Assembly: GCA_017409345.1 (NCBI GenBank) | Contig: JAFQSX010000005.1 | Span: forward strand, 1-64,000 | DNA from: Muribaculaceae bacterium | Lineage (GTDB): Bacteria; Bacteroidota; Bacteroidia; Bacteroidales; Muribaculaceae | DNA length: 64,000 bases | Direction: 5' to 3' | In this document: one piece after another, positions 18,648 to 27,024 of the stretch | Numbering within the stretch: position 1 is the first letter of the stretch | Layout of the letters: each line of letters opens with the position of its first letter | The notes under the pieces: generated by a model | The model's database searches: none | Told to the model about the DNA's origin: nothing | The model's input: the letters and a program-made list of their open reading frames with translations, nothing else | Made by a program: the position numbers and the translations under genes

Positions 18648-18717
18648 TGAAAAAATCTTAGATAGGGCATAAATAAACGCCATTTGGTCGAAATGAGAGA
18701 ACATTTTTAACTCAAAA

Positions 18718-18749
18718 TTTGTTTATTTGGTAAATGCAATCTATCTTTG
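18718..18749 (+). promoter_or_regulatory. Promoter and long leader of rho
   Basis: TTTG at 18718-18721, a 20-base spacer and TATCTTTG at 18742-18749 match the Bacteroidota consensus. Transcription would start near 18755, giving a rho leader of about 170 bases, long enough for autoregulation by attenuation as known for rho in other bacteria. No clear hairpin-terminator is visible in the leader. Confidence 0.75.
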
Positions 18750-18926
18750 TACTGATTTCAATGCGAAATTGTTTTTGAGTTGTGTAATCGACAACAATTT
18801 ATAGATAAAACAATTTTATCCCTATTTGTAATAAAAATTCAGTAAAGCAATGTGAACACAGAGAGTTGTTGGTGTGTCACAATTTTCTAAAATTGATTAT
18901 ATCGTTATAATCCACTTATAATATTT

Positions 18927-20945
18927 ATGTATAATATTTCCGACCTAAACGCAATGAGTGATCAAGAACTCAAAACGATTGCGGAATCTATGGGATTGAA
19001 AAAAGTAGATCCCTCAAAAAAAGATGAATTAATTTATCGCATTCTCGACGAACAGGCAATTTCTATGGCTACGGCTACTGCTGCCGAAAAGAAAACTCGT
19101 GCAACAAAAGAAACAAAAGCCAAGAAGGAAAAGAAATCGACCGAAAATAAAAAAGAAACCAAAACCAAGAAAAAAGACGAATCTACACCATCAGGTTCTA
19201 AGATTGAGTTAGTGGGTATTGATGACCAACCAATAGATGCGTCTATTGCAAGTGATGAACCGATTAAAGAGGAACCAAAGGTGGAAAAAACGGCTCGTCG
19301 CACTAAAAAAACATCGGCAAAGAAAGATGCTCCTGCCGAAAAGATCGAAGAGAAACAAGAGGAACAACAATCGTTGCCCCTTGACACTTATGATGAAAAA
19401 GATGAAATGACAATGCTTCCACCATTGGCCAAAGATGAAGAGCCGATGATGGCGAAAGTAGAAGTCCCGTCCGAAAAGCAACAAGAGGGAGCCGCTCCGG
19501 TAAGTGAGGTCGTGGAGCCTAATCAGCAAGAGGAAAAACCACGAATGGACTTCCGCCCCAAGGAAAATTCTTCATTTGGTTCGTTTTTCCCTCGTGGAGA
19601 AGGTCGTCGATTTGTGCCACGTAGTCAACGCGAAAAAGAGGAGGCTGCAACAGCCGCTGCAATTGCCGCAGCCACATCTCCGATTATCATTGGTGAACCC
19701 GGACGCGAGCAACAAGAAAAACCTCAACAGCAACATCAAGGAAAACAAAATAAGAAACAAAAAAATCGCAATAATAAGCAACAACAATATCAACAACCAC
19801 AACAACCGGCCGAACCATTATATAATTTTGACGGATTTATAAATGCTTGTGGTGTGCTAGAAGTGATGCCCGATGGGTATGGTTTTCTTCGTTCAAGCGA
19901 TTATAACTACCTTTCATCGCCCGATGATGTGTATGTAACTCAATCACAAATCAAAAATTATGCACTTAAGACCGGTGATGTAGTGGAATGTACAATCCGT
20001 CCGCCTCGTGAAGGAGAAAAATATTTCCCTATGAGTACTGTGACAAGTGTCAATGGTCGTCAACCCGGATTTATTCGCGATCGCGTGGCATTTGAACATT
20101 TGACGCCTTTGTTCCCCGATGAAAAATTTGATTTGACAAGTGGTAAGACTTGTAATCTTTCAACTCGTGTAGTTGATATGTTCTCGCCGATAGGTAAAGG
20201 ACAACGCGGACTCATTGTGGCTCCTCCTAAAACCGGTAAGACAATCCTATTGAAGGATATAGCCAATGCCATTGCAGAAAATCATCCCGAAACATATATC
20301 ATGATTCTCCTTATAGATGAACGTCCTGAGGAGGTTACCGATATGAGTCGCAGTGTAAATGCCGAGGTTATTGCTTCAACATTTGACGAACCAGCTGACC
20401 GACATGTGAAAATCGCAAGCATCGTGCTCGAAAAGGCTAAACGCATGGTCGAATGTGGTCACGATGTAGTGATATTGCTCGACTCAATAACTCGTCTTGC
20501 GAGAGCATATAATACTGTCTCTCCGGCATCGGGTAAGATTCTTTCAGGTGGTGTAGATGCCAATGCGCTTCAAAAACCCAAGAGATTCTTCGGTGCTGCT
20601 CGTAATATTGAAAATGGTGGCTCTCTCACTATCATTGCAACAGCGTTGACCGAAACAAGTTCAAAGATGGACGAAGTAATCTTTGAAGAATTCAAAGGTA
20701 CAGGTAATATGGAGTTGCAACTTGATCGCAAATTGTCAAACAAACGTATCTTCCCTGCAGTTGATATTATGGCATCAAGTACTCGTCGCGATGACCTCTT
20801 GATTCATCCCGAAATGCGTAACCGTATGTGGATTCTTCGTCGATACCTATCGGATTATAACTCAATAGAAGCAATGGAATTTATAAAAGACCGTATGGAA
20901 CGCACATCCTCAAACGAAGAACTCCTCTTCACGATGGGAGACTAA
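18927..20945 (+). CDS. rho: Transcription termination factor Rho with large disordered insertion
   Basis: A 672-residue hexameric RNA helicase that ends transcription; the E. coli protein has 419. Residues 1-48 are the Rho-N helical domain ([20 protein letters not shown]). About 50-300 is an insertion of low complexity: Lys/Glu-rich, then Gln/Asn-rich ([10 protein letters not shown]). The RNA-binding OB domain follows ([20 protein letters not shown]). The ATPase core has Walker [12 protein letters not shown], Walker [17 protein letters not shown], the Q-loop [16 protein letters not shown] and the EEFKGTGN motif. Disordered Rho insertions are usual in Bacteroidales, and one has been reported to drive phase separation in Bacteroides thetaiotaomicron. 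Confidence 0.96.
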   Translation: MYNISDLNAMSDQELKTIAESMGLKKVDPSKKDELIYRILDEQAISMATATAAEKKTRATKETKAKKEKKSTENKKETKTKKKDESTPSGSKIELVGIDDQPIDASIASDEPIKEEPKVEKTARRTKKTSAKKDAPAEKIEEKQEEQQSLPLDTYDEKDEMTMLPPLAKDEEPMMAKVEVPSEKQQEGAAPVSEVVEPNQQEEKPRMDFRPKENSSFGSFFPRGEGRRFVPRSQREKEEAATAAAIAAATSPIIIGEPGREQQEKPQQQHQGKQNKKQKNRNNKQQQYQQPQQPAEPLYNFDGFINACGVLEVMPDGYGFLRSSDYNYLSSPDDVYVTQSQIKNYALKTGDVVECTIRPPREGEKYFPMSTVTSVNGRQPGFIRDRVAFEHLTPLFPDEKFDLTSGKTCNLSTRVVDMFSPIGKGQRGLIVAPPKTGKTILLKDIANAIAENHPETYIMILLIDERPEEVTDMSRSVNAEVIASTFDEPADRHVKIASIVLEKAKRMVECGHDVVILLDSITRLARAYNTVSPASGKILSGGVDANALQKPKRFFGAARNIENGGSLTIIATALTETSSKMDEVIFEEFKGTGNMELQLDRKLSNKRIFPAVDIMASSTRRDDLLIHPEMRNRMWILRRYLSDYNSIEAMEFIKDRMERTSSNEELLFTMGD

Positions 20946-20969
20946 CAAAAAATAATATATACGAAAAAA

Positions 20970-21002
20970 ACGCACCTAAAACTAAATTTAGGTGCGTTTT
21001 TA
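20970..21002 (+). terminator. Rho-independent terminator after rho
   Basis: A perfect 11-bp stem (20970-20980 with 20987-20997, ACGCACCTAAA) followed by TTTTATTG, 25 bases after the rho stop codon. Confidence 0.9.
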
Positions 21003-21005
21003 TTG

Positions 21006-21013
21006 TATCTTTG
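21006..21013 (+). promoter_or_regulatory. -7 element abutting the start codon of the hydrolase gene
   Basis: TATCTTTG ends only six bases before the ATG at 21020. Transcripts from it would start at or next to the start codon. The -33 position falls inside the rho terminator stem and has no TTG, so the promoter may be weak. Confidence 0.5.
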
Positions 21014-21019
21014 TGGATA

Positions 21020-21778
21020 ATGAATAACCATTGTCCTATATATAACCCGGTTGAAGGATCTTCTACGATAGCAATATTTATTCATGGCATCGTGGAAAGC
21101 CCGAATCAGTTTCTCCCATTGATGAATGAGGTGAGAGGTCTTGGTGTGGCAGTGGCATCATTGTTGTTGCCCGGTCATGGTGGCAGTGGAGAGGATTTTG
21201 CGCGAAGTAACAAACGTGTATGGATGGAATGGGTAAAGAATGAGGTTGATAGATATAGGTCAATATACAGCAAAATAATATTAGTAGGCCATTCGATGGG
21301 AGGGTTGTTGTCGATACTCAACTATGCAAATTGTGCTGATAAAATTGAGGGCATTATTGCCATTGATACTCCGTTGAGAGTGAGGGTGAAATTACAAGCA
21401 ATAAAAAACTATTTGAAGATAGGATTGAAATTGAGGTTGGCAGAAAATGATTCGGCACAAGCTTTATTACAATCAAAAGGGGTAGATGATTGTTCGATAT
21501 TCACATATATGCGATGGTTGCCACGAATGATTGATTTATATCACTTGATGCGAGAAACAAAGCGTAAACTTCGACAAGTAGCAGTGCCGATTCTCGCGAT
21601 TCAAGCCCGTCGCGATGAGGTTGTTAGCCTTAAAAGTGTGAAGATTTTTGAACAATCTATTTCGCCTGAATATCTTGAAGTGTTGTGGCTTAACGATTCT
21701 ACCCACTTCGCCGTCTCAAAAAACGATACCGAGAAATATTATTCAAGAATAAAAGCATTTTGTTCCAAAATAGGTTAA
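21020..21778 (+). CDS. Alpha/beta hydrolase (carboxylesterase/lysophospholipase-like)
   Basis: A 252-residue serine hydrolase. The oxyanion strand is IAIFIHGIVESPNQF, the nucleophile elbow is GHSMGG, and the probable acid and histidine are in IQARRDEVV and NDSTHFAV. The layout resembles Est30-type carboxylesterases and monoacylglycerol lipases. Substrate unknown. I use the ATG at 21020; the TTG at 21011 lies inside the -7 promoter element. Confidence 0.82.
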   Translation: MNNHCPIYNPVEGSSTIAIFIHGIVESPNQFLPLMNEVRGLGVAVASLLLPGHGGSGEDFARSNKRVWMEWVKNEVDRYRSIYSKIILVGHSMGGLLSILNYANCADKIEGIIAIDTPLRVRVKLQAIKNYLKIGLKLRLAENDSAQALLQSKGVDDCSIFTYMRWLPRMIDLYHLMRETKRKLRQVAVPILAIQARRDEVVSLKSVKIFEQSISPEYLEVLWLNDSTHFAVSKNDTEKYYSRIKAFCSKIG

Positions 21779-21893
21779 AAGGGTAGAAAAAACTATTGAT
21801 GGATTTAAGTAACCACTTATAGATGTTGAATTATTTCTTATTAAAGAATATTTGCTAAATTTGTGAATCGTAAAACATAAATAAGATAATATC

Positions 21894-22172
21894 ATGAGCG
21901 ATGATGCTATGGGAGTATTAAATCCTCCCAATAGGAAAAAACAAGAAAATGAAGACCCTATAGAAGCCTACGATAAAGGGTATGATGATGGTTATGATGA
22001 CGGATATGAAGATGGGTCAACCGGCAAAAAGCACGGAAAAAGTTTTGATGATATGAGCGAATACGATGGCGATAACGAAATCGACTATCAAGAAGGCTAT
22101 GAAGAAGGCTACGAAGACGGCTATGAAGACGGCCGAGATGACTATCTCGATGATGAAGATTGGGTCGAGTAA
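21894..22172 (+). CDS. Small acidic GX3-repeat protein
   Basis: A 92-residue, very acidic protein without signal peptide. It has two blocks of glycine every fourth residue: YDKGYDDGYDDGYEDG (about 23-38) and YQEGYEEGYEDGYEDG (about 65-80), ending in DDEDWVE. The GX3 spacing is that of the deca-GX3 motif of eukaryotic Yae1/Lto1 and related helical adaptors, but homology cannot be claimed from such simple sequence. A -7-like TAAATTTG lies at 21856-21863. Function unknown. Confidence 0.7.
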   Translation: MSDDAMGVLNPPNRKKQENEDPIEAYDKGYDDGYDDGYEDGSTGKKHGKSFDDMSEYDGDNEIDYQEGYEEGYEDGYEDGRDDYLDDEDWVE

Positions 22173-22289
22173 GAGCGTAAAATATATGGGATTATTATAG
22201 ATTATTTGTTGTTAGGGTTGGTGAGGCTAAATGTGTTGTTGTCAGTGATTCGTGTTTTTTTGTTGGGTGAGATATATAAAAAATGTAAT

Positions 22290-22318
22290 AAAAAAGGAGA
22301 GTCGAATGACTCTCCTTT
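22290..22318 (-). terminator. Terminator of the tRNA-Arg gene
   Basis: An 11-bp perfect stem (AAAGGAGAGTC with GACTCTCCTTT, loop GAAT on the plus strand) lies directly beyond the tRNA 3' end. On the minus strand it is followed by a T-rich run. Confidence 0.8.
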
Positions 22319-22319
22319 G

Positions 22320-22393
22320 TGATCCAGGCGGGATTCGAACCCACGACCCACAGCTTAGAAGGCTGTTGCTCTATCCAGCTGAGCTACTGGACC
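22320..22393 (-). tRNA. tRNA-Arg (anticodon TCT)
   Basis: On the minus strand the sequence folds as a cloverleaf: acceptor GGTCCAG paired with CTGGATC plus discriminator A, D-arm GCTC/GAGC, anticodon arm with loop CTTCTAA (anticodon TCT, reading AGA/AGG), and T-arm with GGTTCGAATC. The terminal CCA is not encoded. It lies between dapA and its own terminator. Confidence 0.96.
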
Positions 22394-22443
22394 TACCTCG
22401 TTTTTTGAGCCTTTGTGGCTCGTGCAATATTGTTTTGCGAGTG

Positions 22444-22475
22444 CAAAGTTAATGATTTCTTTTTATTCTGCCAAG
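22444..22475 (-). promoter_or_regulatory. Promoter of tRNA-Arg
   Basis: On the minus strand: CTTG at 22472-22475, a 20-base spacer and TAACTTTG at 22444-22451. The -33 half touches the stop region of dapA. Predicted leader about 45 bases. Confidence 0.75.
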
Positions 22476-22476
22476 T

Positions 22477-23361
22477 TTAATTTAGACTATCAAGCACTTG
22501 ACGAATTTTTTCGTATGTGGTGATGCGTGTAGGCACTAATGGTAATCGAAGTTCGTTTTCAATAAATCCCATTGCATTGAGCAAGCATTTCACTCCGGCA
22601 GGGTTTCCGTCAACGAAAAGCAAACTGAACAGTTCGGTGAATCGGTGGTGAATCAATAATGCTTTTTCGAAGTCACCATTGAGGGCAAGCCGCACCATCT
22701 TTGAGAATTCTTTGGGGAATGCGTTGCCGATAACCGAAATAACTCCAACTGCACCAAGTGTGATGAGTGGGAATGTGATGCCATCATCACCCGAAATTAC
22801 CATAAAGTCTTCGTGTTTGTTTTTGATGATGTCGTCCATTTGAGTGATGTTGCCCGATGCTTCTTTCACTCCGATGATGTTTTCGTGGTCGCGAGCAAGA
22901 CGAAGGGTTGTTTCGGCTGTCATGTTAACACCTGTGCGACCGGGAACATTGTAGAGTATAACGGGGATTGGTGATGCTTTAGCAATGGCGCTATAGTGTT
23001 GGTAGATCCCTTCTTGTGAAGGCTTGTTGTAGTAGGGCACTACCGAGAGCACTGCGCTGAAAGGAGTGAGGTCGGAAGTTTTGAGTTCTTCAACGAGAGC
23101 CATCGTGTTGTTTCCACCGATACCAATCACGAGAGGAACGCGTTCGGCTACACGTTCTACAATGAAATCGCGCACTTGGCGTTTTTCGTCGGCCGAAAGT
23201 GTTGCTGTTTCGGCTGTTGTGCCGAGAACCACGAGGTAATCAACCCCGTTTTTTATTTGATATTCGAGCAATCGCGCTAGGGCGTCAAAGTCGATTGATT
23301 TGTCTTGTTTAAAAGGGGTTATTAGCGCTACCCCCATGCCTTTTAGATTTATACGCGCCAT
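22477..23361 (-). CDS. dapA: 4-hydroxy-tetrahydrodipicolinate synthase
   Basis: A 294-residue aldolase that condenses pyruvate with aspartate semialdehyde in the lysine and meso-diaminopimelate pathway. It has the GTTAETATLSADEK segment, the pyruvate-pocket tyrosine in PYYNKPSQEG, YNVPGRTGVN, and the Schiff-base lysine in IIGVKEASGN. Length is typical. Single gene with a strong promoter upstream. Confidence 0.96.
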   Translation of the reverse strand: MARINLKGMGVALITPFKQDKSIDFDALARLLEYQIKNGVDYLVVLGTTAETATLSADEKRQVRDFIVERVAERVPLVIGIGGNNTMALVEELKTSDLTPFSAVLSVVPYYNKPSQEGIYQHYSAIAKASPIPVILYNVPGRTGVNMTAETTLRLARDHENIIGVKEASGNITQMDDIIKNKHEDFMVISGDDGITFPLITLGAVGVISVIGNAFPKEFSKMVRLALNGDFEKALLIHHRFTELFSLLFVDGNPAGVKCLLNAMGFIENELRLPLVPTRITTYEKIRQVLDSLN

Positions 23362-23383
23362 AAAAAACTATGTGTTTAGACTG

Positions 23384-23415
23384 CAAAGTTAGTCATAATA
23401 AGTTACCTCTACAAA
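23384..23415 (-). promoter_or_regulatory. Promoter of dapA
   Basis: On the minus strand: TTTG at 23412-23415, exactly 20 bases, then TAACTTTG at 23384-23391, 22 bases before the ATG. Confidence 0.8.
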
Positions 23416-23514
23416 TAATCAAGGCAAAAGGTGATGATGAAAATACTTATTTTGAACTACTAATGCACGAATATTGTTAATATTGTGAGATAACCGACTA
23501 AATATTTAATAAGT

Positions 23515-23817
23515 ATGAAAAATTTTGAAGAAATAATCAGTGAATCACGCCCAACTGTAGTGGATTTCTATGCTACATGGTGTGGCCCATGTCGTCGTCA
23601 AATTCCTATTATTGATAATTTTAAGGAAAAGATGGGCGATGTAGTAAATGTTATAAAGGTAGATATTGATCAAGAACGTGAATTGGCCGACAAGTATCGT
23701 ATACAATCGGTGCCCACAATCATGATTTTTAAAAATGGAGAGGTTATGTGGCGAGGTAGTGGATTGCAATCACATACCGACCTAATGGTGGCGCTCAATG
23801 GTGTAGAATGGCGATAG
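23515..23817 (+). CDS. Thioredoxin
   Basis: A 100-residue thioredoxin fold with the active site WCGPC (residues 20-24) in VVDFYATWCGPCRRQIP, the conserved aspartate in VDIDQE and the cis-proline in SVPTIMIFKNGE. No signal peptide, so cytoplasmic; it would reduce disulfides using thioredoxin reductase. It ends eight bases from the converging transporter gene. Other thioredoxin genes may exist, so I give no symbol. Confidence 0.93.
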   Translation: MKNFEEIISESRPTVVDFYATWCGPCRRQIPIIDNFKEKMGDVVNVIKVDIDQERELADKYRIQSVPTIMIFKNGEVMWRGSGLQSHTDLMVALNGVEWR

Positions 23818-23824
23818 CACAATT

Positions 23825-25474
23825 CTACATAAAGCATAGCACGAGTGCTTGTGCTGCTACTACTCGCAAGAACATTGTTAGAGGATAGACCGTAGAGTAG
23901 GCTACGGCTGGAGCGTCATTGCCGGTTGAATTGTTGGCATAGGCTAGGGCGGGGGGATCGGTGCATCCACCCGACATAAGTCCCATGATGGTGAGGAAGT
24001 TGATTTTATAATAACCTCGAGCAATAGAGCCTACGATAATCAATGGTATGAGTGTAATCATAAAGCCCCATATTACCCACCACATACCGGTAGTGTTGAA
24101 TACCGTTTCGGCAAACCCTTGTCCTGACGAAATCCCTACCGAGGCCAAGAATAGGCAGATGCCAAGTTCTCGCATTAACAATGATGACGATGATGATGTG
24201 TAGGTAATGAGTTTAAACTTGTATCCAAATTGGCTTAATAGGATTGCTACTACAAGTGGCCCACCTGCAAGGCCGAGTTTCATGCCCCAACCAACATCAA
24301 TAGAACCAAGAATGATACCAAACATGATGCCGATGAATATTGTGATGAGGTTTGGCTCGTTGAGGCGTTTCATTGAGTTGCCAAGTTTGCTCGCAAGACG
24401 TTCGATATCTTCAAGGTTCCCTACTACTGTTAGACGGTCACCTATTTGAAGGCGAAGGTTGGGCGCTGCGAGAAGATCAACACCGGCACGATTCACGCGA
24501 GTGGCATTGAGTTTATATCCCATGCGAAGACGAAGCGACCCGAGAGCCACTCCGTTATAGTTGCCTTTTGTGATGAGTATGCGACGTGACACAACTTGTG
24601 ATGGTGTTGCATTCCAGTCCATTTCCACTTCGGGGCCTATAACAGCTTTCATGCGGTCTTCATCTTGAGCCGACATAACAATATAAAGTTTGTCGCCGGT
24701 ATGTATTTCGGTTGTGGCCTTTGGGATAATAACCGTATCATCGGGACGCATTAATCGTGATACGACAAAATTGCATTGAATGATGTCGTGAAGTTCAACG
24801 AGATTTTTGCCGTCAATTAGACTGTTTGCGACCTCAAAAGTTCGGATATGAGGCTTTAATTGGCTATTTTCTTGCTCATCCTCAATCTCTTTTACTTCAT
24901 CTTTTACATTGATGCGGAAGATTGCTTTAATGATAAACATGGCAAGGATGATACCCACCACGCCGAGAGGGTAGGCAGCAGCATATCCCATTGCCATAGT
25001 GTCGGCTTGAGCCGAGGTAACCGATTGTTGGGCAGCGGCAAGCCCGGGTGTATTGGTGACGGCTCCCGACATGACTCCCACGAGGGCTTCTATTGACGTT
25101 TTGCCATCTTCAAAGAAATATATGCCCAATACTATTGCTACATTGAGAATGATTCCTAACACGGCGAGACCGTTGAGTTTCATCCCTCCTTTCTTAAAAG
25201 AAGAGAAGAACCCGGGACCAACTTGTAAACCAATAGAGAAGATAAAAAGGATAAGACCAAATTCGCGAATAAAATGTAACACTTCGTGATCAACAATATA
25301 ACCGAAGTGTCCCATGATGATGCCGACAAATAATACGAATGTCACACCGAGAGAAACACCACAAATTTTAAGCTTACCCAAGTAAACCCCCAATGCAATT
25401 ACAAAGGAGTATAGCACAATAGTGCTTGGTAATGTTTCATTTCCTGGAAATAGCAAATTCTGAATCCAATCCAT
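23825..25474 (-). CDS. AspT/YidE/YbjL-type transporter with two TrkA-C domains
   Basis: A 549-residue membrane protein with two blocks of about five helices that share the AspT/YidE duplication (GLILFIFSIGLQVGPGFFSS in the first, ELGICLFLASVGISSGQGF in the second; each half has a PGLAAA or DPPALAYA turn). Between them, about 205-370, are two TrkA-C (RCK_C) regulatory domains. The best-known member exchanges aspartate for alanine, but most are uncharacterised, so substrate is unknown. It has its own promoter and a palindrome in its leader. Confidence 0.88.
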   Translation of the reverse strand: MDWIQNLLFPGNETLPSTIVLYSFVIALGVYLGKLKICGVSLGVTFVLFVGIIMGHFGYIVDHEVLHFIREFGLILFIFSIGLQVGPGFFSSFKKGGMKLNGLAVLGIILNVAIVLGIYFFEDGKTSIEALVGVMSGAVTNTPGLAAAQQSVTSAQADTMAMGYAAAYPLGVVGIILAMFIIKAIFRINVKDEVKEIEDEQENSQLKPHIRTFEVANSLIDGKNLVELHDIIQCNFVVSRLMRPDDTVIIPKATTEIHTGDKLYIVMSAQDEDRMKAVIGPEVEMDWNATPSQVVSRRILITKGNYNGVALGSLRLRMGYKLNATRVNRAGVDLLAAPNLRLQIGDRLTVVGNLEDIERLASKLGNSMKRLNEPNLITIFIGIMFGIILGSIDVGWGMKLGLAGGPLVVAILLSQFGYKFKLITYTSSSSSLLMRELGICLFLASVGISSGQGFAETVFNTTGMWWVIWGFMITLIPLIIVGSIARGYYKINFLTIMGLMSGGCTDPPALAYANNSTGNDAPAVAYSTVYPLTMFLRVVAAQALVLCFM

Positions 25475-25510
25475 TGGTATAGTTGTAAAAAAGTGTAGTC
25501 ATAAAAATAT

Positions 25511-25526
25511 TGTAACCTCGGTTACA
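25511..25526. promoter_or_regulatory. Palindrome in the transporter leader, possible operator
   Basis: TGTAACC-TC-GGTTACA is a perfect 7-bp inverted repeat with a two-base centre. It lies between the -7 element and the ATG of the AspT-type gene, a position suited to a repressor site. Confidence 0.5.
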
Positions 25527-25535
25527 ATTTCACCA

Positions 25536-25543
25536 CAAAGTTA
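25536..25543 (-). promoter_or_regulatory. -7 element of the AspT-type transporter gene
   Basis: TAACTTTG on the minus strand, about 60 bases before the ATG. No clear -33 TTTG is visible. Confidence 0.5.
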
Positions 25544-25622
25544 CTGCTTTTTATTGAGAAAGGAGATAAATTCTTGCCTTATTTTTACTAAAGTTATCAA
25601 ATGATAGGTTGGTTGAAAAAAA

Positions 25623-25675
25623 TGTCCGTTTATTTAAGATTATAAACGGACAACTGTTCATAATCGAACAGTTGT
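25623..25675 (+). promoter_or_regulatory. Two tandem inverted repeats upstream of the efflux operon
   Basis: The first repeat pairs TGTCCGTTTAT (25623-25633) with ATAAACGGACA (25642-25652). The second pairs ACAACTGTTC (25650-25659) with GAACAGTTGT (25666-25675). Both are perfect and their centres are 25 bases apart. They end about 40 bases before a sigma-54-like promoter, the usual place for the enhancer sites of an NtrC-type activator; such a gene ends this operon. Confidence 0.65.
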
Positions 25676-25713
25676 AAAAATATTAAATATTTGATATGTA
25701 ATGGGTTGGCTTT

Positions 25714-25729
25714 TTGGCATAGGCTTTGA
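25714..25729 (+). promoter_or_regulatory. Sigma-54-like promoter of the efflux operon
   Basis: TTGGCATAGGCTTTGA fits the TTGGCA-N5-TTGC pattern with the GG at 25716-25717 and, twelve bases on, GA instead of the usual GC. Transcription would begin near 25740, 24 bases before the ATG at 25764. The match has one defect in a key position, so it is a suggestion supported mainly by the sigma-54 activator encoded in the same locus. Confidence 0.45.
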
Positions 25730-25763
25730 TTATAATTGTAGTGTAATTTTATTGGTAATAATT

Positions 25764-27008
25764 ATGGACAGAGTAATATCAAAGAAAGAAAGATTGCGAG
25801 AGAGAAGGAAGAATATATTGACATATTCGAGTGTGCTTGTTTGTATAACTATATTTATCATAGTAGTTATTTCATTGATGAAAGATGACATTGCTCTCGA
25901 TAGTTTGGAATTTTGTACAGTAGATAATGGAAATGTTGATGTTAGCATAAGTGCCTCGGGAGAGTTGTCTCCGGTTTATGAGCAGATAATAACCGCTCCG
26001 ATAAATACTAAAATTATAGAGGTCTATGCAAAAACCGGAGATTTGATAAAGGAGGGCGCACCATTATTGATGCTTGATTTGCAATCGGCACAAACCGATT
26101 ATAATAATATGGTTGACAAGGTAAAAATGAAAGGTTATGAATTAGAACAATTGAGATTAAGTAACAATACTTTTTTGTCGGATCTTAAAATAAAAATTAA
26201 AGTCGCCGATATGGAATATAATCGCATGTTGGTAGAGACCGGAAATGAAAAGTTTTTAGATAGTATAGGTAGTGGCACAACAGATAAAGTAAAAGAAGTG
26301 CAATTTATGTGCAAATCTAAGGAACTAGGATTACAACAATTGCGAGTCCAATATGAAAACGAGAGGAAAGAACGAAATGCAGGATATAAAATAAAGGAAT
26401 TAGAATTGTCGATATTGAAGAAGGAATTGGCCGAGATGAAACGAACACTTGAAGATGCTCAAATAAAATCACCACATGCAGCATCAATAACTTATATAAA
26501 TAATCAGATAGGAGCACAGGTGCAACAGGGAAGCCAAGTTGCGATAATTGCCGATTTGAACCACTTTAAGGTAAATGGTGAGGTGGCAGAAACTTATGCC
26601 AATCGTGTAAAAGTGGGTAATAAAGTAAGGGCGCGAATAAATGGGACGGACTATGATGGGGTGGTTAGTAATATTGAGCCAACATCCAAAAATGGTGTTA
26701 GTGGTTTTTCGGTACAACTTAATAATGACTCATTGACACAATTTCGTCCCGGATTGAAAACCGATGTGTATATTTATGATGGAGTGAAAGAAAATGTAAA
26801 AAGAATAAAAAATGGTTCATTCTACAAGGAGCCTGGAACATATATGCTTTATGTGCGAAATGGTGACGAATTAATTTTGAAAGCCGTGGAACTTGGTGTT
26901 TGTAACTATGATTATATAGAAGTAGTAAGGGGATTGGAGTTGGGCGATGAAGTTGTTGTGAATGATATGAGCCGATATAATGATGTTAAACTAAAAATCA
27001 ATAAATAA
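25764..27008 (+). CDS. HlyD/MFP-type periplasmic adaptor of an efflux system
   Basis: A 414-residue membrane-fusion protein: a short basic N-terminus (MDRVISKKERLRERRKN), one membrane helix, a lipoyl half (ASGELSPVYEQIITAPINT with KTGDLIKEGAPLL), a coiled coil (about 115-230), the second lipoyl half (DAQIKSPHAASITYI) and beta-barrel domains. The frame is open back to 25701, but the family starts at MDR, and the upstream ATG would lie before the predicted transcription start. First gene of an operon adaptor-permease-permease-ATPase-TolC. Substrate unknown. Confidence 0.88.
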   Translation: MDRVISKKERLRERRKNILTYSSVLVCITIFIIVVISLMKDDIALDSLEFCTVDNGNVDVSISASGELSPVYEQIITAPINTKIIEVYAKTGDLIKEGAPLLMLDLQSAQTDYNNMVDKVKMKGYELEQLRLSNNTFLSDLKIKIKVADMEYNRMLVETGNEKFLDSIGSGTTDKVKEVQFMCKSKELGLQQLRVQYENERKERNAGYKIKELELSILKKELAEMKRTLEDAQIKSPHAASITYINNQIGAQVQQGSQVAIIADLNHFKVNGEVAETYANRVKVGNKVRARINGTDYDGVVSNIEPTSKNGVSGFSVQLNNDSLTQFRPGLKTDVYIYDGVKENVKRIKNGSFYKEPGTYMLYVRNGDELILKAVELGVCNYDYIEVVRGLELGDEVVVNDMSRYNDVKLKINK

Positions 27009-27024
27009 TAAAACAAAATTTGTT

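Noticed and set aside
22252-22452. A 66-codon frame antisense to tRNA-Arg (GGIRTHDPQLRRLLLYPAEL)
   Set aside because: This is the well-known artefact of translating the complement of a tRNA gene.
25701-25763. Upstream ATG for the efflux adaptor
   Set aside because: It lies before the predicted sigma-54 start site and adds residues not typical of the family, which begins MDR.
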